Below are positions 47,898 through 57,729 of a stretch of DNA of 64,000 bases, piece by piece (within the stretch, counting starts at the first letter, position 1; each line of letters opens with the position of its first letter). The stretch comes from Trametes villosa (lineage: Eukaryota > Basidiomycota > Agaricomycetes > Polyporales > Polyporaceae). Location of the stretch: NCBI GenBank assembly GCA_002964805.2, contig PUDQ02000009.1:186001-250000 (forward strand), given 5' to 3'. The notes below the pieces were generated by a model. That model did not search any database. It saw only the letters and a program-made list of their open reading frames with translations, and had not been told where the DNA came from. A program made the translations under genes and the position numbers.

Positions 47898-49157
47898 ATG
47901 CGGGCTTCCGCTGCGCTCTTGTCCTGGGCTTTGTGCGTGCCGTCTATACTGTTCAAGGCTGTAGCTGCATCGCCAACTTCGCCGAATGTCGAAGCTCTGA
48001 AGATCGCACCGAAGGTCTTCATCATCGACGCGGTAGGTCCCCGCATACATGCGCAACCAGTTTCTCGTCGCATAGATCGCTCACGCCCTGCGTTCCAGTT
48101 TGAGCCAGAAGAACAATCGTGGTACGGCATTCCGGAGTTTAACCTCCTGGAGCACAACATCACCGTCCCCGGCTTCTCGCCACTCTTCCCCCAAGCCCAT
48201 TGCACCAAGGACGGTTCGATCTGCCAGGCCGTCACCGGAGAAGCCGAGATCAACGCCGCGTCGACGATCGCCGCGCTCGTCTACTCCTCCGCCTTCGACC
48301 TCAAGCGCACCTACTTCCTCGTCGCCGGCATAGCAGGCATCAGCCCGAAGCAGGGCACGCTCGGCAGCGTCACCTTCGCCCGCTACGCCGTACAGGTTGC
48401 GCTCCAGCGCGAGTTCGACGCGCGCGAGAAGCCGGCGAACTTCCCGAGCGGCTACTTCTCGCAGGGCACGACCACCCCGGGCGTGTACCCGCACTCGATC
48501 TACGGGACGGAGGTGTTCGAGCTCAACGACGACCTGCGCCAGCTCGCGATCGCGTTCGCGAAGCGCGGCACGCTCGTCGACGACGCGCGCTCGCAGCAGT
48601 ACCGCGCGATGTACGCGAGCGACGCGGGCTTCGCCGCCGGCGCCGCGCCGCCGTCCGTCATCCCGTGCGACACCGCGACGTCGGACGTGTACTTCTCGGG
48701 CGCGCTGCTCGCGGAGGCGTTCGAGAACGCGACGACGCTCTTCACGAACGGCACGGCGACGTACTGCACGTCGCAGCAGGAGGACAACGGGATCCTCGAG
48801 GCGCTCGTGCGCGGCGCGCGCGCAGGGCTCGTCGACTTTGCGCGCGTCATCATCATGCGCACCGGGTCCGACTTCGACAGGCCGTACCCCGGGCAGGCCG
48901 CCGCCGACAACCTGTTCGCGCACTCCCCCGGGTTCAACATCTCGGTCGCGAACCTCCCCGCGGCGGGCGTCCCTGTTGTGACGGGCATCGTGTCGGAGTG
49001 GCATGAGAAGTTCGAGAAGGGTATCAAGCCGAGCAACTACATCGGGGACATCCTCGGGTCCTTGGGCGGAACGCCGGACTTTGGCCCAGGTAGCGTGTTT
49101 GCTGGACCCGACGGAGCGAAGGCTAGGCGTGCGCTGCGTAGTCGTACGCGCCGCTGA
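47898..49157 (+). CDS. Secreted purine nucleoside permease (NUP)-family protein 2
   Basis: Exons 47898-48032 and 48099-49157; about 397 residues. Nearly identical to NUP protein 1 in exon 2 (same length, only scattered substitutions such as KRGTLGS to KQGTLGS and FARFAV to FARYAV), but clearly diverged in the signal-peptide exon (MRASAALLSWALCVPSILFK). All family blocks listed for copy 1 are present, including CDTATSDVYFSG and TGSDFDRPYPGQ. The 66-base intron is a multiple of three and contains no in-frame stop, so retention would insert 22 residues after FIIDA without breaking the protein. An upstream in-frame ATG at 47871 lies inside the probable 5' UTR intron; the conserved ATG at 47898 was preferred. 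Confidence 0.9.
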   Translation: MRASAALLSWALCVPSILFKAVAASPTSPNVEALKIAPKVFIIDAVGPRIHAQPVSRRIDRSRPAFQFEPEEQSWYGIPEFNLLEHNITVPGFSPLFPQAHCTKDGSICQAVTGEAEINAASTIAALVYSSAFDLKRTYFLVAGIAGISPKQGTLGSVTFARYAVQVALQREFDAREKPANFPSGYFSQGTTTPGVYPHSIYGTEVFELNDDLRQLAIAFAKRGTLVDDARSQQYRAMYASDAGFAAGAAPPSVIPCDTATSDVYFSGALLAEAFENATTLFTNGTATYCTSQQEDNGILEALVRGARAGLVDFARVIIMRTGSDFDRPYPGQAAADNLFAHSPGFNISVANLPAAGVPVVTGIVSEWHEKFEKGIKPSNYIGDILGSLGGTPDFGPGSVFAGPDGAKARRALRSRTRR

Positions 49158-49479
49158 GGAACAGGGTACGTATTGGTCACTGCCCGCTTAGAGCGCGAAG
49201 TGCTAGTGCTGTCGTACTCTCAGAGCTGTTGTATTTCTTGTACTGTTCGACGAATGAATGTGCTGCCAACGATGCACGCTATCACAAAGCGAGGAGACCC
49301 AGTGCTGTCAAGTAGCCTAACTTGATACATTAGCGGGAAGAGTACGTTGTCTACTAGACTCGCGTTACTACTAGGATACTCGATATTGCACACCACCCAA
49401 CTAAAGATATAACGCAAGAGCCAGTATCTCCTACGAAGGTCCGGATAATGAGCCATCTATAAAGTACACACCAGCTGCG
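49158..49479. other. Intergenic region between convergent genes
   Basis: Shared 3' flank of NUP gene 2 (+) and an F-box gene (-). No feature was recognised. Confidence 0.5.
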
Positions 49480-51318
49480 CTACCACGAGTCGGGCCTGAA
49501 GTCATAATGCCGATAAACGACAGTGTCAGCAAAACGCGCCAAGGCTTTCTCAAAGGCGACCTTCGTAGCGAGGAAGTGCTCCTCACTGTCGTGGCCGACC
49601 AAGTCCAGCGTGATCTCCTCAATCCGCCTATCCGGCCTACCCAGCGCACGTTCCCGGTTCGCCAGACACTCCTCGATGGCCTCCAGGAGCGCCGCCGCGT
49701 TGACCAGAGCCAGCCCGACGAGGCGCAGACACCCCAAGTTGGGACACAGGAGCGCCGCGTCGGAACTTGCGTGCGAGCGTTCTCGGGCACTACCAGCGGC
49801 AGGCAGTGCCGCTCCGGGATCCAGCACGGAGAACACCGACTGGGCGATAGTGGACGGCGTGTCGAGGTCTTCATCATCATCCACAACAGTGATCTCCAGA
49901 GTGCGTAGAGCGGAGAACACTGCAAAGATCGCCTGCCACTCGGCGGCGGTGGCCACGGAGGGGACGGTCTCGATGTACAGAGACTGGAGCGGTGCGTCGC
50001 GGAAGAGGTCGGTAAGGCCGTCCAGAGAGAACGAGGGGGAGGGAATCACCGCATCCAGTCTCATGTCAAGCATTTCGATGACGAACTCGAGGTCGGGTTT
50101 GCCGTCGCAGGGTCCAGTGTTACGAGGGTACAGGGTGGTGTAGCCCTCGAGGGTCTGCCTTCCGTACGTGCTGATGACGCGCGCGGCGACGATCTTGGAG
50201 AGTACGGGGAGGGAGCTTCGGTCGGCGGGGAAGGACGTACGGACGTACGGTGGAGGCGGGGGAATCTGCCACGTTTCTCTGAACGAAGCGGTCGCAGTCG
50301 GGGGAATGACGAGCTCAGAGAGCAGCGCCCTGATCAGCTCCCCATTCGCGTGGATGCGGATTTCCTCGAGCTGGTCCACTCCTACTCTGTCCGCTGCAGG
50401 GACGGTCCGTGCGACGCCTCCGTCGCATACGTACACGTTTTGCAGGGAGAGATGGCGAAGATGTCGCATTTGGCGTACTGCACCCAGGAGCGTCGCCGTT
50501 GTGAGCGCAGGGCTCTGACCCCAGCAGTCCTGGATGTCGACCGTTTGCAACTGCGGGGCAATCGCAAGGCCGTTAAACATCTGTATCCCGGCGAGGACTA
50601 GCTCCTGCAGTCGAGGAAAGCGCGTTGGAGGGAGAACGAGGACTTTGTCTGAGCCGTCACTGAAGAGGGAAGCGGCTTGAAGAGAGCGGAGCGCGGGCAT
50701 GTCGTTCTCCATGAAGTCCAGGAATGCGGGTAGGATGTGTAAAGGGAGTGTGCCGAGTGCGAGGTGGCACAGTCGGTGGAGGTGGGGCATGAGGAGACCA
50801 GGAACTTCTGGGAGATAATGATGAGACTGGTGCAGTGTTTCGACGCTCAGATCCGCAGAGCGAGAACGAGCCAGGCCAGTCCGTAGAAAGTTTGTGCTGC
50901 CCCCAACCCTGAGGTTCCGCCAGAGCGTCGCGGCGGTCGAACCAACGACGAACCAGTGCCTACAGACCCGGAGAGCGTCCGGCCAAGCTTGTTCATCGGG
51001 TTCACTCTGCAGGTGTGAGAGTATTTCCACGAACAGCTCTATTGGAAGTCGGTTGATAGGCGCACTGGCGTTCAGGAAGGCGCGCATGCTCTGTAGCTCC
51101 TGCTCCCGTTCGAGGATTCTTGCAGCGAAGGCTTCGCGATCCCCAGGGCGTAGGGGAGGCCCCACAGTCAGGTGGTCGAGCGGGGGGAGTCCGTAGTACG
51201 GTGAATGCAGGTGGGTACTCCTTAGGGGGTCCAAACGAGGAGTTGTGTCCGCGCTGTCCCATGATTCGTGAGAACAAGACTGCTGCCATGCTGAACAGGA
51301 CAAACCTCGTCCCCTCAT
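49480..51318 (-). CDS. F-box protein with LRR-like repeats, family 2
   Basis: Single exon, 612 residues. DTTPRLDPLRS and PYYGLPPLDH (about residues 24-50) precede a charged helix (FAARILEREQELQSMRAFL) and the F-box SAPINRLPIELFVEILSHL (about residues 85-137) with ALRVCRHWFVVGSTAATLWR. LRR-like strands include FPRLQELVLAGIQMF and MRHLRHLSLQNVYVCDG. The C-terminal block RRIEEITLDLVGHDSEEHF and FADTVVYRHYDFRPDSW is the family-2 signature also found in the relic at 46372. It is the closest relative in the window of the gene at 61133-62994 (DTTPRLDPLR, FLNASAPINRLPIEL, GSTNFLRTGLARSRSAD against DSTNFLRTGLARSRSAD). Presumed SCF substrate receptor. Confidence 0.84.
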   Translation of the reverse strand: MRGRGLSCSAWQQSCSHESWDSADTTPRLDPLRSTHLHSPYYGLPPLDHLTVGPPLRPGDREAFAARILEREQELQSMRAFLNASAPINRLPIELFVEILSHLQSEPDEQAWPDALRVCRHWFVVGSTAATLWRNLRVGGSTNFLRTGLARSRSADLSVETLHQSHHYLPEVPGLLMPHLHRLCHLALGTLPLHILPAFLDFMENDMPALRSLQAASLFSDGSDKVLVLPPTRFPRLQELVLAGIQMFNGLAIAPQLQTVDIQDCWGQSPALTTATLLGAVRQMRHLRHLSLQNVYVCDGGVARTVPAADRVGVDQLEEIRIHANGELIRALLSELVIPPTATASFRETWQIPPPPPYVRTSFPADRSSLPVLSKIVAARVISTYGRQTLEGYTTLYPRNTGPCDGKPDLEFVIEMLDMRLDAVIPSPSFSLDGLTDLFRDAPLQSLYIETVPSVATAAEWQAIFAVFSALRTLEITVVDDDEDLDTPSTIAQSVFSVLDPGAALPAAGSARERSHASSDAALLCPNLGCLRLVGLALVNAAALLEAIEECLANRERALGRPDRRIEEITLDLVGHDSEEHFLATKVAFEKALARFADTVVYRHYDFRPDSW

Positions 51319-51967
51319 AGAGATCTGTCCAACTCAGGAGGATGTTGCGCCTCATCAGGCTTCACAGAGACTCGGGGTAGGTTGCGGCAGAAAACGAGGA
51401 GGGTACTGATCGTCAAGGAGGTACTTAAGTCGTACAAGAACAAGGTCAGGTTTCGGTAAGCGCCGCGATTCGCAAGTACAAAGGAGCAAGTACAAAGCGC
51501 TGAGATACTTAGACGCCGCTGGATACGAGTGAGTGTATTCAAATTTCAGCCTGAGTCGGACTGCTAGATGAGTACGGACTCTCCACACCATATACCACAA
51601 GATGCATACCCCCTTCTTCGCCGGTCCCAACGGACGCAAGGGCCAGGCATACGTTGCATAGTCAGACGCGCCGTTGAGGGATAGGAATCTCGGTGACTGT
51701 GAATGCTCGGAGCCGCATGCTCATCGAAGTCCGGTGGTGCTAGCGTTGTTATCCTGTATTCGCTGTCCATCTTCTTGTAATGTTTGATGACTCGATGGTG
51801 TGACAAACGATCCGTCCTGCCGCACTGCGAAGAAATACAGTGCTGAATATTTCTGTCAAGTAAGGATACATCAGCGTCGAGACTATGAGAAGCATGACTA
51901 CGCTTGCTACTATTCTTGCATTATTAGGCTACTGGGGGGCGCGCACTACGATGACCAGACGGCCAGC
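51319..51967. other. Intergenic region
   Basis: Upstream DNA of the family-2 gene and 3' flank of the next family-1 gene. No feature was recognised. Confidence 0.5.
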
Positions 51968-53666
51968 TTAGTCCTCATCATCTATCTACAAGTGTCGTAA
52001 TAGTCAGCGAGCAAATCGCTCATGCACTATCGGGAAACCTCACCACGTAGTTCTCCGGGTAGAAGGTGTTGAGGGGCTCGAGCTTCAGATGCTTTACGAG
52101 CTTCTTCAGCGCCCCCGTGTACACCTGCACGCGCTTCTTGTTGTCCCCCTCGACCTCGTGCTCAGCCTCGGGCCGCGCAATATACTCGAGTTTGATGTGA
52201 AGCTTCTTGAGGGGAAACCCAGCCTCCATGCGCGCTTTCAGGCAGCTCACGAGCTCCTCCGCGAGCTCGGCGTCCTCCTGGTAGAACGCGGTCGACGTGA
52301 TCGTAAGCTTCTTCAACCAAGGCACGGGAATCGCGTCCTCCATGACCTCGCCCTCCGCGAGTTCCGGCGGTAGGAGAGCCTCAAGCAGCGACAGACGCGC
52401 GTCAAACTTCGTGAGCGAACCCGTATGCGCGATCGTAATCCGCTCCAGGCACGGCCAAGCGTTCAGCGCCTCATCCCAGTCCTCCCAGTCGATCACGGTT
52501 GCGTCGTTCCCGTTCAGGAAGAGCGTGTCGACGAACGCGTCCCCGAACACGTCGAGCGCGTCGTTGAAGCTGCTGAGGCCTCTGTACTCCTTTGGCCACG
52601 ACTCCGGGAGCTTGACGGTGAGGCGGGCAGTGTGCCCGGCGCGCGTCTTCCCGCGGAGGCTGTAGTTGCTCATGAAGTAGTGGCGGATCTCGAGCGATGT
52701 GCTGGCCTTGATGATGGGCAGCACGCTGGTATCGGCGGGCAGCATGTCCTTGACGGCAGGCGGGTCGCACGGGTCGTCTACAGGACAGTCTCCGAGGTCG
52801 AGGTAGTCGCGCAGGCGCACGACTTTAAGATCGAGGTGAACGGGGATGTCGAAGGTCGAGAGAAACGGGCGTGTGTAGTAGGCGTTGTCTTCGAGGGATA
52901 GTTTGCGTAGAGAGGGTGGAAGTGCGAGGTGAGCTTGATCCTGGGCGATAGTCGGGCGGAACCGGTAGATGCAGAGCTCCTCCAGCTCTGGAAGCTGCGC
53001 AAGGTAGTCGGCGAACTCGACAATCGTGATAGAACCAGGGCTGCACTCGAAGAGTTCCAGACCCTTCAGCCCCGGGAAGACCGGCAGGGAGCCCTTCAGC
53101 GTCAGCCCAGTCCCGAGGTAGAGCTTGCGCAGAGCGGGGAACTGCTCGGCGTGCAGGTCCCAGACAAACGGCTCCTCCGGCTCGTACAGCCCGGGAATCC
53201 GTATCATCTCGTCGATCTCGTAGGGACCCATAGGGCGCGTCTTGGTCGTGATGTTCACCAAGATGTCGTGCAAGATGGGCATCTTCTGGCTGAGGAGGTT
53301 CTGCAGCGCGCTGTCGTCCGCGGAGAGCATTCCGCGCGCGTGCAGACTGCGGATTCGCGCGACGTGGGGCAGAAGTAGGGCGACAATAGTGGTGTTCTGA
53401 GCCGGGGTCGTGCCGGAGATGGAGACGCTGAGAGGAGAGTCCTTGGAGTACGTCAGGCTGTCTTCGAGGAAGGCTTGTGAGAAGCCTTTCCTGACGGTGA
53501 TGTCGTGCCAGAGCTCAGGGCAGTCATGGACGACTGTGCGCCACAGGCTGGATACCCAGAGAAGCCTATACCATTCGTAGCCCCAGTCATCCTCAAGGGT
53601 GTGCACGGCTCGGAAGATTCGCTTTAGCACATCCTTAGGAAGGCAATTGATGGGGGTGTTTGCCAT
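51968..53666 (-). CDS. F-box protein, family 1, with terminal micro-exon
   Basis: Exon 1 53666-52044, a 58-base intron and an 18-base last exon 51985-51968 ending IDDED; 546 residues. The protein starts almost directly with the F-box (MANTPINCLPKDVLKRIFRA), lacking the Ser-rich leader of the gene at 44545, and continues DDWGYEWYRLLWVSSLWRTV. LRR-like strands: FPALRKLYLGTGLTLKG, FPGLKGLELFECSPG, LPPSLRKLSLEDNAYYTRPF. The conserved FYPENYV precedes the intron as in the two other complete family-1 genes. INCLP in place of INRLP is a small deviation in the F-box. Presumed SCF substrate receptor; target unknown. Confidence 0.83.
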
Positions 53667-54200
53667 GTTTACAAGCGCTGCAGACGTCTCTATGAAGGGT
53701 TACGATGTGTCAGCGTACGCAAGTCATTTTCAAAGAAAAAAGGTCATTTTACCTAGGATTGGACTGTGGACATCCGCAAGCGAAGCTAGTAGTGTGCATA
53801 TGAGCATATGTTTCTGTGCACATTCATACCACTATCTTCTACACGTCTCCTGCATAGAGATGCACTCACCAATAGGTTTCCCGTGATTGTGGTGGGTGTG
53901 GGTGGAAGAGAATCGCGTCGCGACCCGTCGCGTTTTGCGATGCTCGCGCCGGCGCCTAAAACACCACCATCAAATATTCAAGGAGCAACTTCAATACTTG
54001 GGCGCGAGGGCGAATTGGCGATTAGAATGAATCACCCGCTTCATACATTTAGTGCGCGATAGTTAACGTATAGATGCTCTCATACGCTCCGGATGTAACC
54101 ACCCCCACTCACCACGAGACGTTCCAGCGCTTCGAAGGAACTACATCCCACGGATAGGCATCCAGTGTTTGGACATCTGGACGCGCACGACACCGCATAC
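53667..54200. other. Intergenic region
   Basis: Promoter of the family-1 gene and 3' flank of the next family-2 gene. No feature was recognised. Confidence 0.5.
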
Positions 54201-55928
54201 CTACTCGGGGTCGCCATTCTGATACGATATGACATCTACCAGAGGCGCCAGCCAGGACTCAAAGGCAGCCTTCGCCCGCGCAAAGTGCGCCGCGTCCTTA
54301 TGTCCCACCACTTTCAACGTGAGCCGCTCCAGTCGGTCATCCGGCCTGCCTAGTATTCGCCTCCGATTCTCCAGACACACCGCAATCATCTCGGGAGTAT
54401 CGTCCGTGTTACCCGCAGCCAGCCCAGAAATGTCGATGCGCCGGAGCTCCGGGCAGAGGACCGTGCTCTGCCCCGTCCGCAGCTCCGGCCGATGCTGCGG
54501 GTACGACAGGCGGAACGCGTGCTCTGACCTCGCGTCCGCCACAGGATCCAAGGAGCAGAACATGTCAGTGACGCGGGGCACCCGCCACTCGCGCTCCGGC
54601 TCCGCGCGCACGGTCAGCTCAAGCGTGCGCAGTGCAGGGAACGCCGTGAGCAGCGTCTTCCAGTGGGACATGTCTGCCACATAGGGGGTCGTCTCGATGA
54701 TGAGCGACTCGAGCGGCGCGCCGCGGAATGCGTAGATGATGTCGTCAAAGTCGAAGATGGGGTAATCGTCGAAGTCCCAGACCGTGTTGTCCGCTGCGCC
54801 GTGGATGTCGATCCCAAGTTCGACGTCTGCGGGGTCGCTGTGCCCGTCGAGGTCCGGCTCGAGGGTAGTGTGCCCCTTCAGATAGTGCTCGTCGCGAGTG
54901 AAGACGGCGTGGCCTGCGACGATCTCGGCGAGGATCGGGAGGCCGCTCCGGTCGGCGTTTGGAACGACATCGGGCAGGTGCGCCGCGCCGCGCCGCCAAT
55001 CCTGGTGGAAGACGGGGGATGTGAAGGAGGCGGTCGCCGTCGGGGGGATGACGAGCGCGGAGAGGATCGCTTTGACAAGTGGCCCCTCCGTGTAGACGAC
55101 GATTCTCTGAAGCTGGTCGAGCGCGACTTTGCGGGCGGTGAGGGCCGGCGGAGCATCGTCGAAGTCGGAGGCGCGTACGTTATGCAAGCGCAGCTCTCGG
55201 ATGTTGCGCATCGTGCGAATGCCATCGAGGAGCACCGCCGAAGGGAGCGGAGGGTCAAGGCCGGAGCAGTCGCTGATGTCGAGTTTGCATAGTTGCGGGC
55301 CAATTGCGAAGTCGATTAACTGGATCCCGCTTAGGGTCAGCTCGCGAAGTCGGGGGAACTGCCCTGGAGGGAGAGCGAGGCGTAAGTCCACATCCGGAGA
55401 ATCCGACTCGAATTTGACCGTGAAAGAGCGGAGGCCTGGCATAGTGTCCCTCATGAAAATAGCAAAGGGGAGAAGGCAGTCCTTCGGAATTGTTCCGAGA
55501 TCCAAGTACCCCAATCGGCACACATGGGGAGCGAGGAGCCTGACGGCATCGGAGAAGATACGAGGTGTACTGCACACAACCTCAACCCGTAACTCCGCGG
55601 AGCGGGAGCGAGCTAGGCCAGTACACAGGAGGTTGGTACTGCCTCTGACCGCGAGAGTCCTCCATAGTTTTGCAACTTCCGAGCCAACGGCGTACCAACG
55701 CCTACATACCAGAAGAACGTTGAGCCAAGCGGGTCCGGGACAGTCCTTTTGGAGCTGTAGGAAGGTTTCAACGAGCAGCTCATTTGGAAGCCGATTGATG
55801 TTAGCGCCGGCGTTTGGGACGATGTGTAGGCTCTTCAGCTCCTGTTCTTGTTTATGAACGCCCTTCAAGAAGTTTTGTGAGCGCGGACTGGTGTCGATAC
55901 TGTGCCATGAATCAGAAATATTGAACAT
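54201..55928 (-). CDS. F-box protein with LRR-like repeats, family 2 (divergent)
   Basis: Single exon, 575 residues from the ATG at 55928; the open frame extends nine codons further up without another ATG. The leader is short and lacks PYYGLPP. A charged helix (HKQEQELKSLHIV) leads to the F-box GANINRLPNELLVETFLQLQ (about residues 41-95) with VLLVCRRWYAVGSEVAKLWR, then GSTNLLCTGLARSRSAELRV, the block shared with the genes at 49480 and 61133. LRR-like strands include FPRLRELTLSGIQLI and MRNIRELRLHNVRASD. The C-terminal block DDRLERLTLKVVGHKDAAHF corresponds to RIEEITL..VGHD in relatives. Presumed SCF substrate receptor. Confidence 0.82.
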   Translation of the reverse strand: MFNISDSWHSIDTSPRSQNFLKGVHKQEQELKSLHIVPNAGANINRLPNELLVETFLQLQKDCPGPAWLNVLLVCRRWYAVGSEVAKLWRTLAVRGSTNLLCTGLARSRSAELRVEVVCSTPRIFSDAVRLLAPHVCRLGYLDLGTIPKDCLLPFAIFMRDTMPGLRSFTVKFESDSPDVDLRLALPPGQFPRLRELTLSGIQLIDFAIGPQLCKLDISDCSGLDPPLPSAVLLDGIRTMRNIRELRLHNVRASDFDDAPPALTARKVALDQLQRIVVYTEGPLVKAILSALVIPPTATASFTSPVFHQDWRRGAAHLPDVVPNADRSGLPILAEIVAGHAVFTRDEHYLKGHTTLEPDLDGHSDPADVELGIDIHGAADNTVWDFDDYPIFDFDDIIYAFRGAPLESLIIETTPYVADMSHWKTLLTAFPALRTLELTVRAEPEREWRVPRVTDMFCSLDPVADARSEHAFRLSYPQHRPELRTGQSTVLCPELRRIDISGLAAGNTDDTPEMIAVCLENRRRILGRPDDRLERLTLKVVGHKDAAHFARAKAAFESWLAPLVDVISYQNGDPE

Positions 55929-57729
55929 GATGTCCGCCGCGAGATGAGTCCGCACCGTTCTTCCCGGTTCAGTCCTGGCATTCGTTTGGAAAGTGCGAAT
56001 ATTAGAAGTATTACTAGTTATATGTGACCGAACAAGTAGAGTTGCGATAGAATGGCCAAAGTATGCCGTTATCCCGGGGGGTGATAGCGGGAGGAGGGAG
56101 CTGGAGCGAGGGATGCGGTTTGGTCTGCAGTCAGGGCTACATCGGGTTTTCCGTCGCGAGCTGATTTGAGCTTACGGCGCTTGCAAGGACGACCGGAAAA
56201 GGTAGTCCAGGAAAAGCCCTTGTATGACCTTGCGTTTCGAGTATATTCCTTGCAGGGTTATTACCGACTTTCGCCTGGTGTTATAATCCCATACTTCGCA
56301 CCAACAATGCTTCCAAACCTTGAGCACCTTTCCGCAAGCCTTTAGCTTCAATCTAACTTGTTTTACGCCCTCACAAGTACTGTGCAATGCTCCCAATTAC
56401 TGGACTCGGGCCTCCCCGAAGAGTGATGCCGGTCATGTCAAACAACATCTAGTCCGACGCGTAGCTCCGCAAACCTGCCCTTAAGTCGCGGATATACTCA
56501 AGGCGAGTCTGCCGTCTCCGACCGTTCAACCGGTTCTTCTTCTTCCATGGATCACTCGTCTTCCCATCGCCCAGAGCTGTGCTGCTCCTCGGCCACCGTG
56601 CCGAGTCCATATTGGTGGGCTTGTACTGTGCACCGTGCTGTCTCGAGTTTGCATACTCCGCGTCGTTGAGAGGGACAGGCGGTGGTTTGCTACATTGTAG
56701 CATCATTCCCTGATGATATTCCTTTGCAGCCTCGACATCTCATATCCCTCAAGGCCGCATTCGCTATCCCCACTCTCCCGAACTCTTCCCGAACGACCCG
56801 TTCCCCATCCCTCCTCCCAGTCTGGGTCCGTCCGGACACACCACCGGGCCCCTGCCCGTTGCTCTCTTCGCTGGCTCCCGCTCACCACGGTCTCGTGGGC
56901 CACGTGCGTCTTTGTATCAAGAATGTTCCTCGACATATGTAGTAGATAGCTCAATATATTCGCGTCGTGTCAATCATTCGGATTCACTCCCAACGCCCTA
57001 GCCGGAAGTGGATAAGCAGTGAAACAGTGCCTGGGCGAGTTTCTGGGGTCCCTCGGAAGGTATACAAGGTACGCAAGGTGTCGCATATTCACAAGGCTTG
57101 CGGTCATTGGCAATAGCTAGACGTCTACACAATCGGCTGTAAGGAATACTACAAGACTTCTATATATTGTAGTGGTTGCTCCTCTTATCGTGGGTTACAC
57201 CAGGTTATAAGACCACCACGAAAAACCCGATGTATGGAAGCTAATGTATTTATACCCCGACTTAGTTGGAAAAGCTAAGGTCGTTTCCCGCGGTTGTATA
57301 CTCCCTTATCCTTTGGTCAGAAGGGCTGGAAGTCCAGTTGTTATCCATTCATGTTCCATTGTGAATCATAATATAAGGCCGTTTTCCTACGGCTGCCCGG
57401 CAGACCCGCTGTAAACCATGGCACCCGTTTCAACTTTTGCTGGCGAACATTTTGAAACACAAATCCCTCCATGCTGACATGTAAACGTCTTCGTACGAGC
57501 AACGAGATCAGCCTAGCATCAAACAATGTCGGCATCTAGCACAACCGAACCGTCTATACATCTGGGTATATATACGCAGCACCGGGGCGACCCCGCGCGG
57601 CTGCCCCGTACACGAAATTACACTGCATAGTCCAAGCTAGTACAATAACAGTTCTGTCTTAAGATACGCACCCGGCTCATATATGCGTCAAGATAGATAG
57701 CCCCGTAACCTGCGTCCCCCGCCGAGGTG
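55929..57729. other. Intergenic region
   Basis: 1.8 kb between two minus-strand genes, more AT-rich in its right half. A minus-strand frame of 85 codons at 56449-56706 begins with two ATG codons and is Lys/Arg-rich (for example PWKKKNRLNGRRRQT), but has no known motif. No repeat or RNA gene was recognised. Confidence 0.45.

Larger units (their letters stand above)
46893..49170 (+). repeat. Right copy of the 2.2-kb duplicated NUP segment
   Basis: Collinear with 34126-36340; matching non-coding blocks at about 46893-46963, 47125-47265 and 47580-47670, then the NUP gene. The duplication extends further left into the F-box gene (about 45690-46080 here, 33463-33866 there), but the DNA between differs. 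Confidence 0.85.

Noticed and set aside
56449..56706. Minus-strand frame of 85 codons with two ATG codons at the start
   Set aside because: Possible small gene, but no motif, no homologous copy in the window and no promoter evidence; left as a note.
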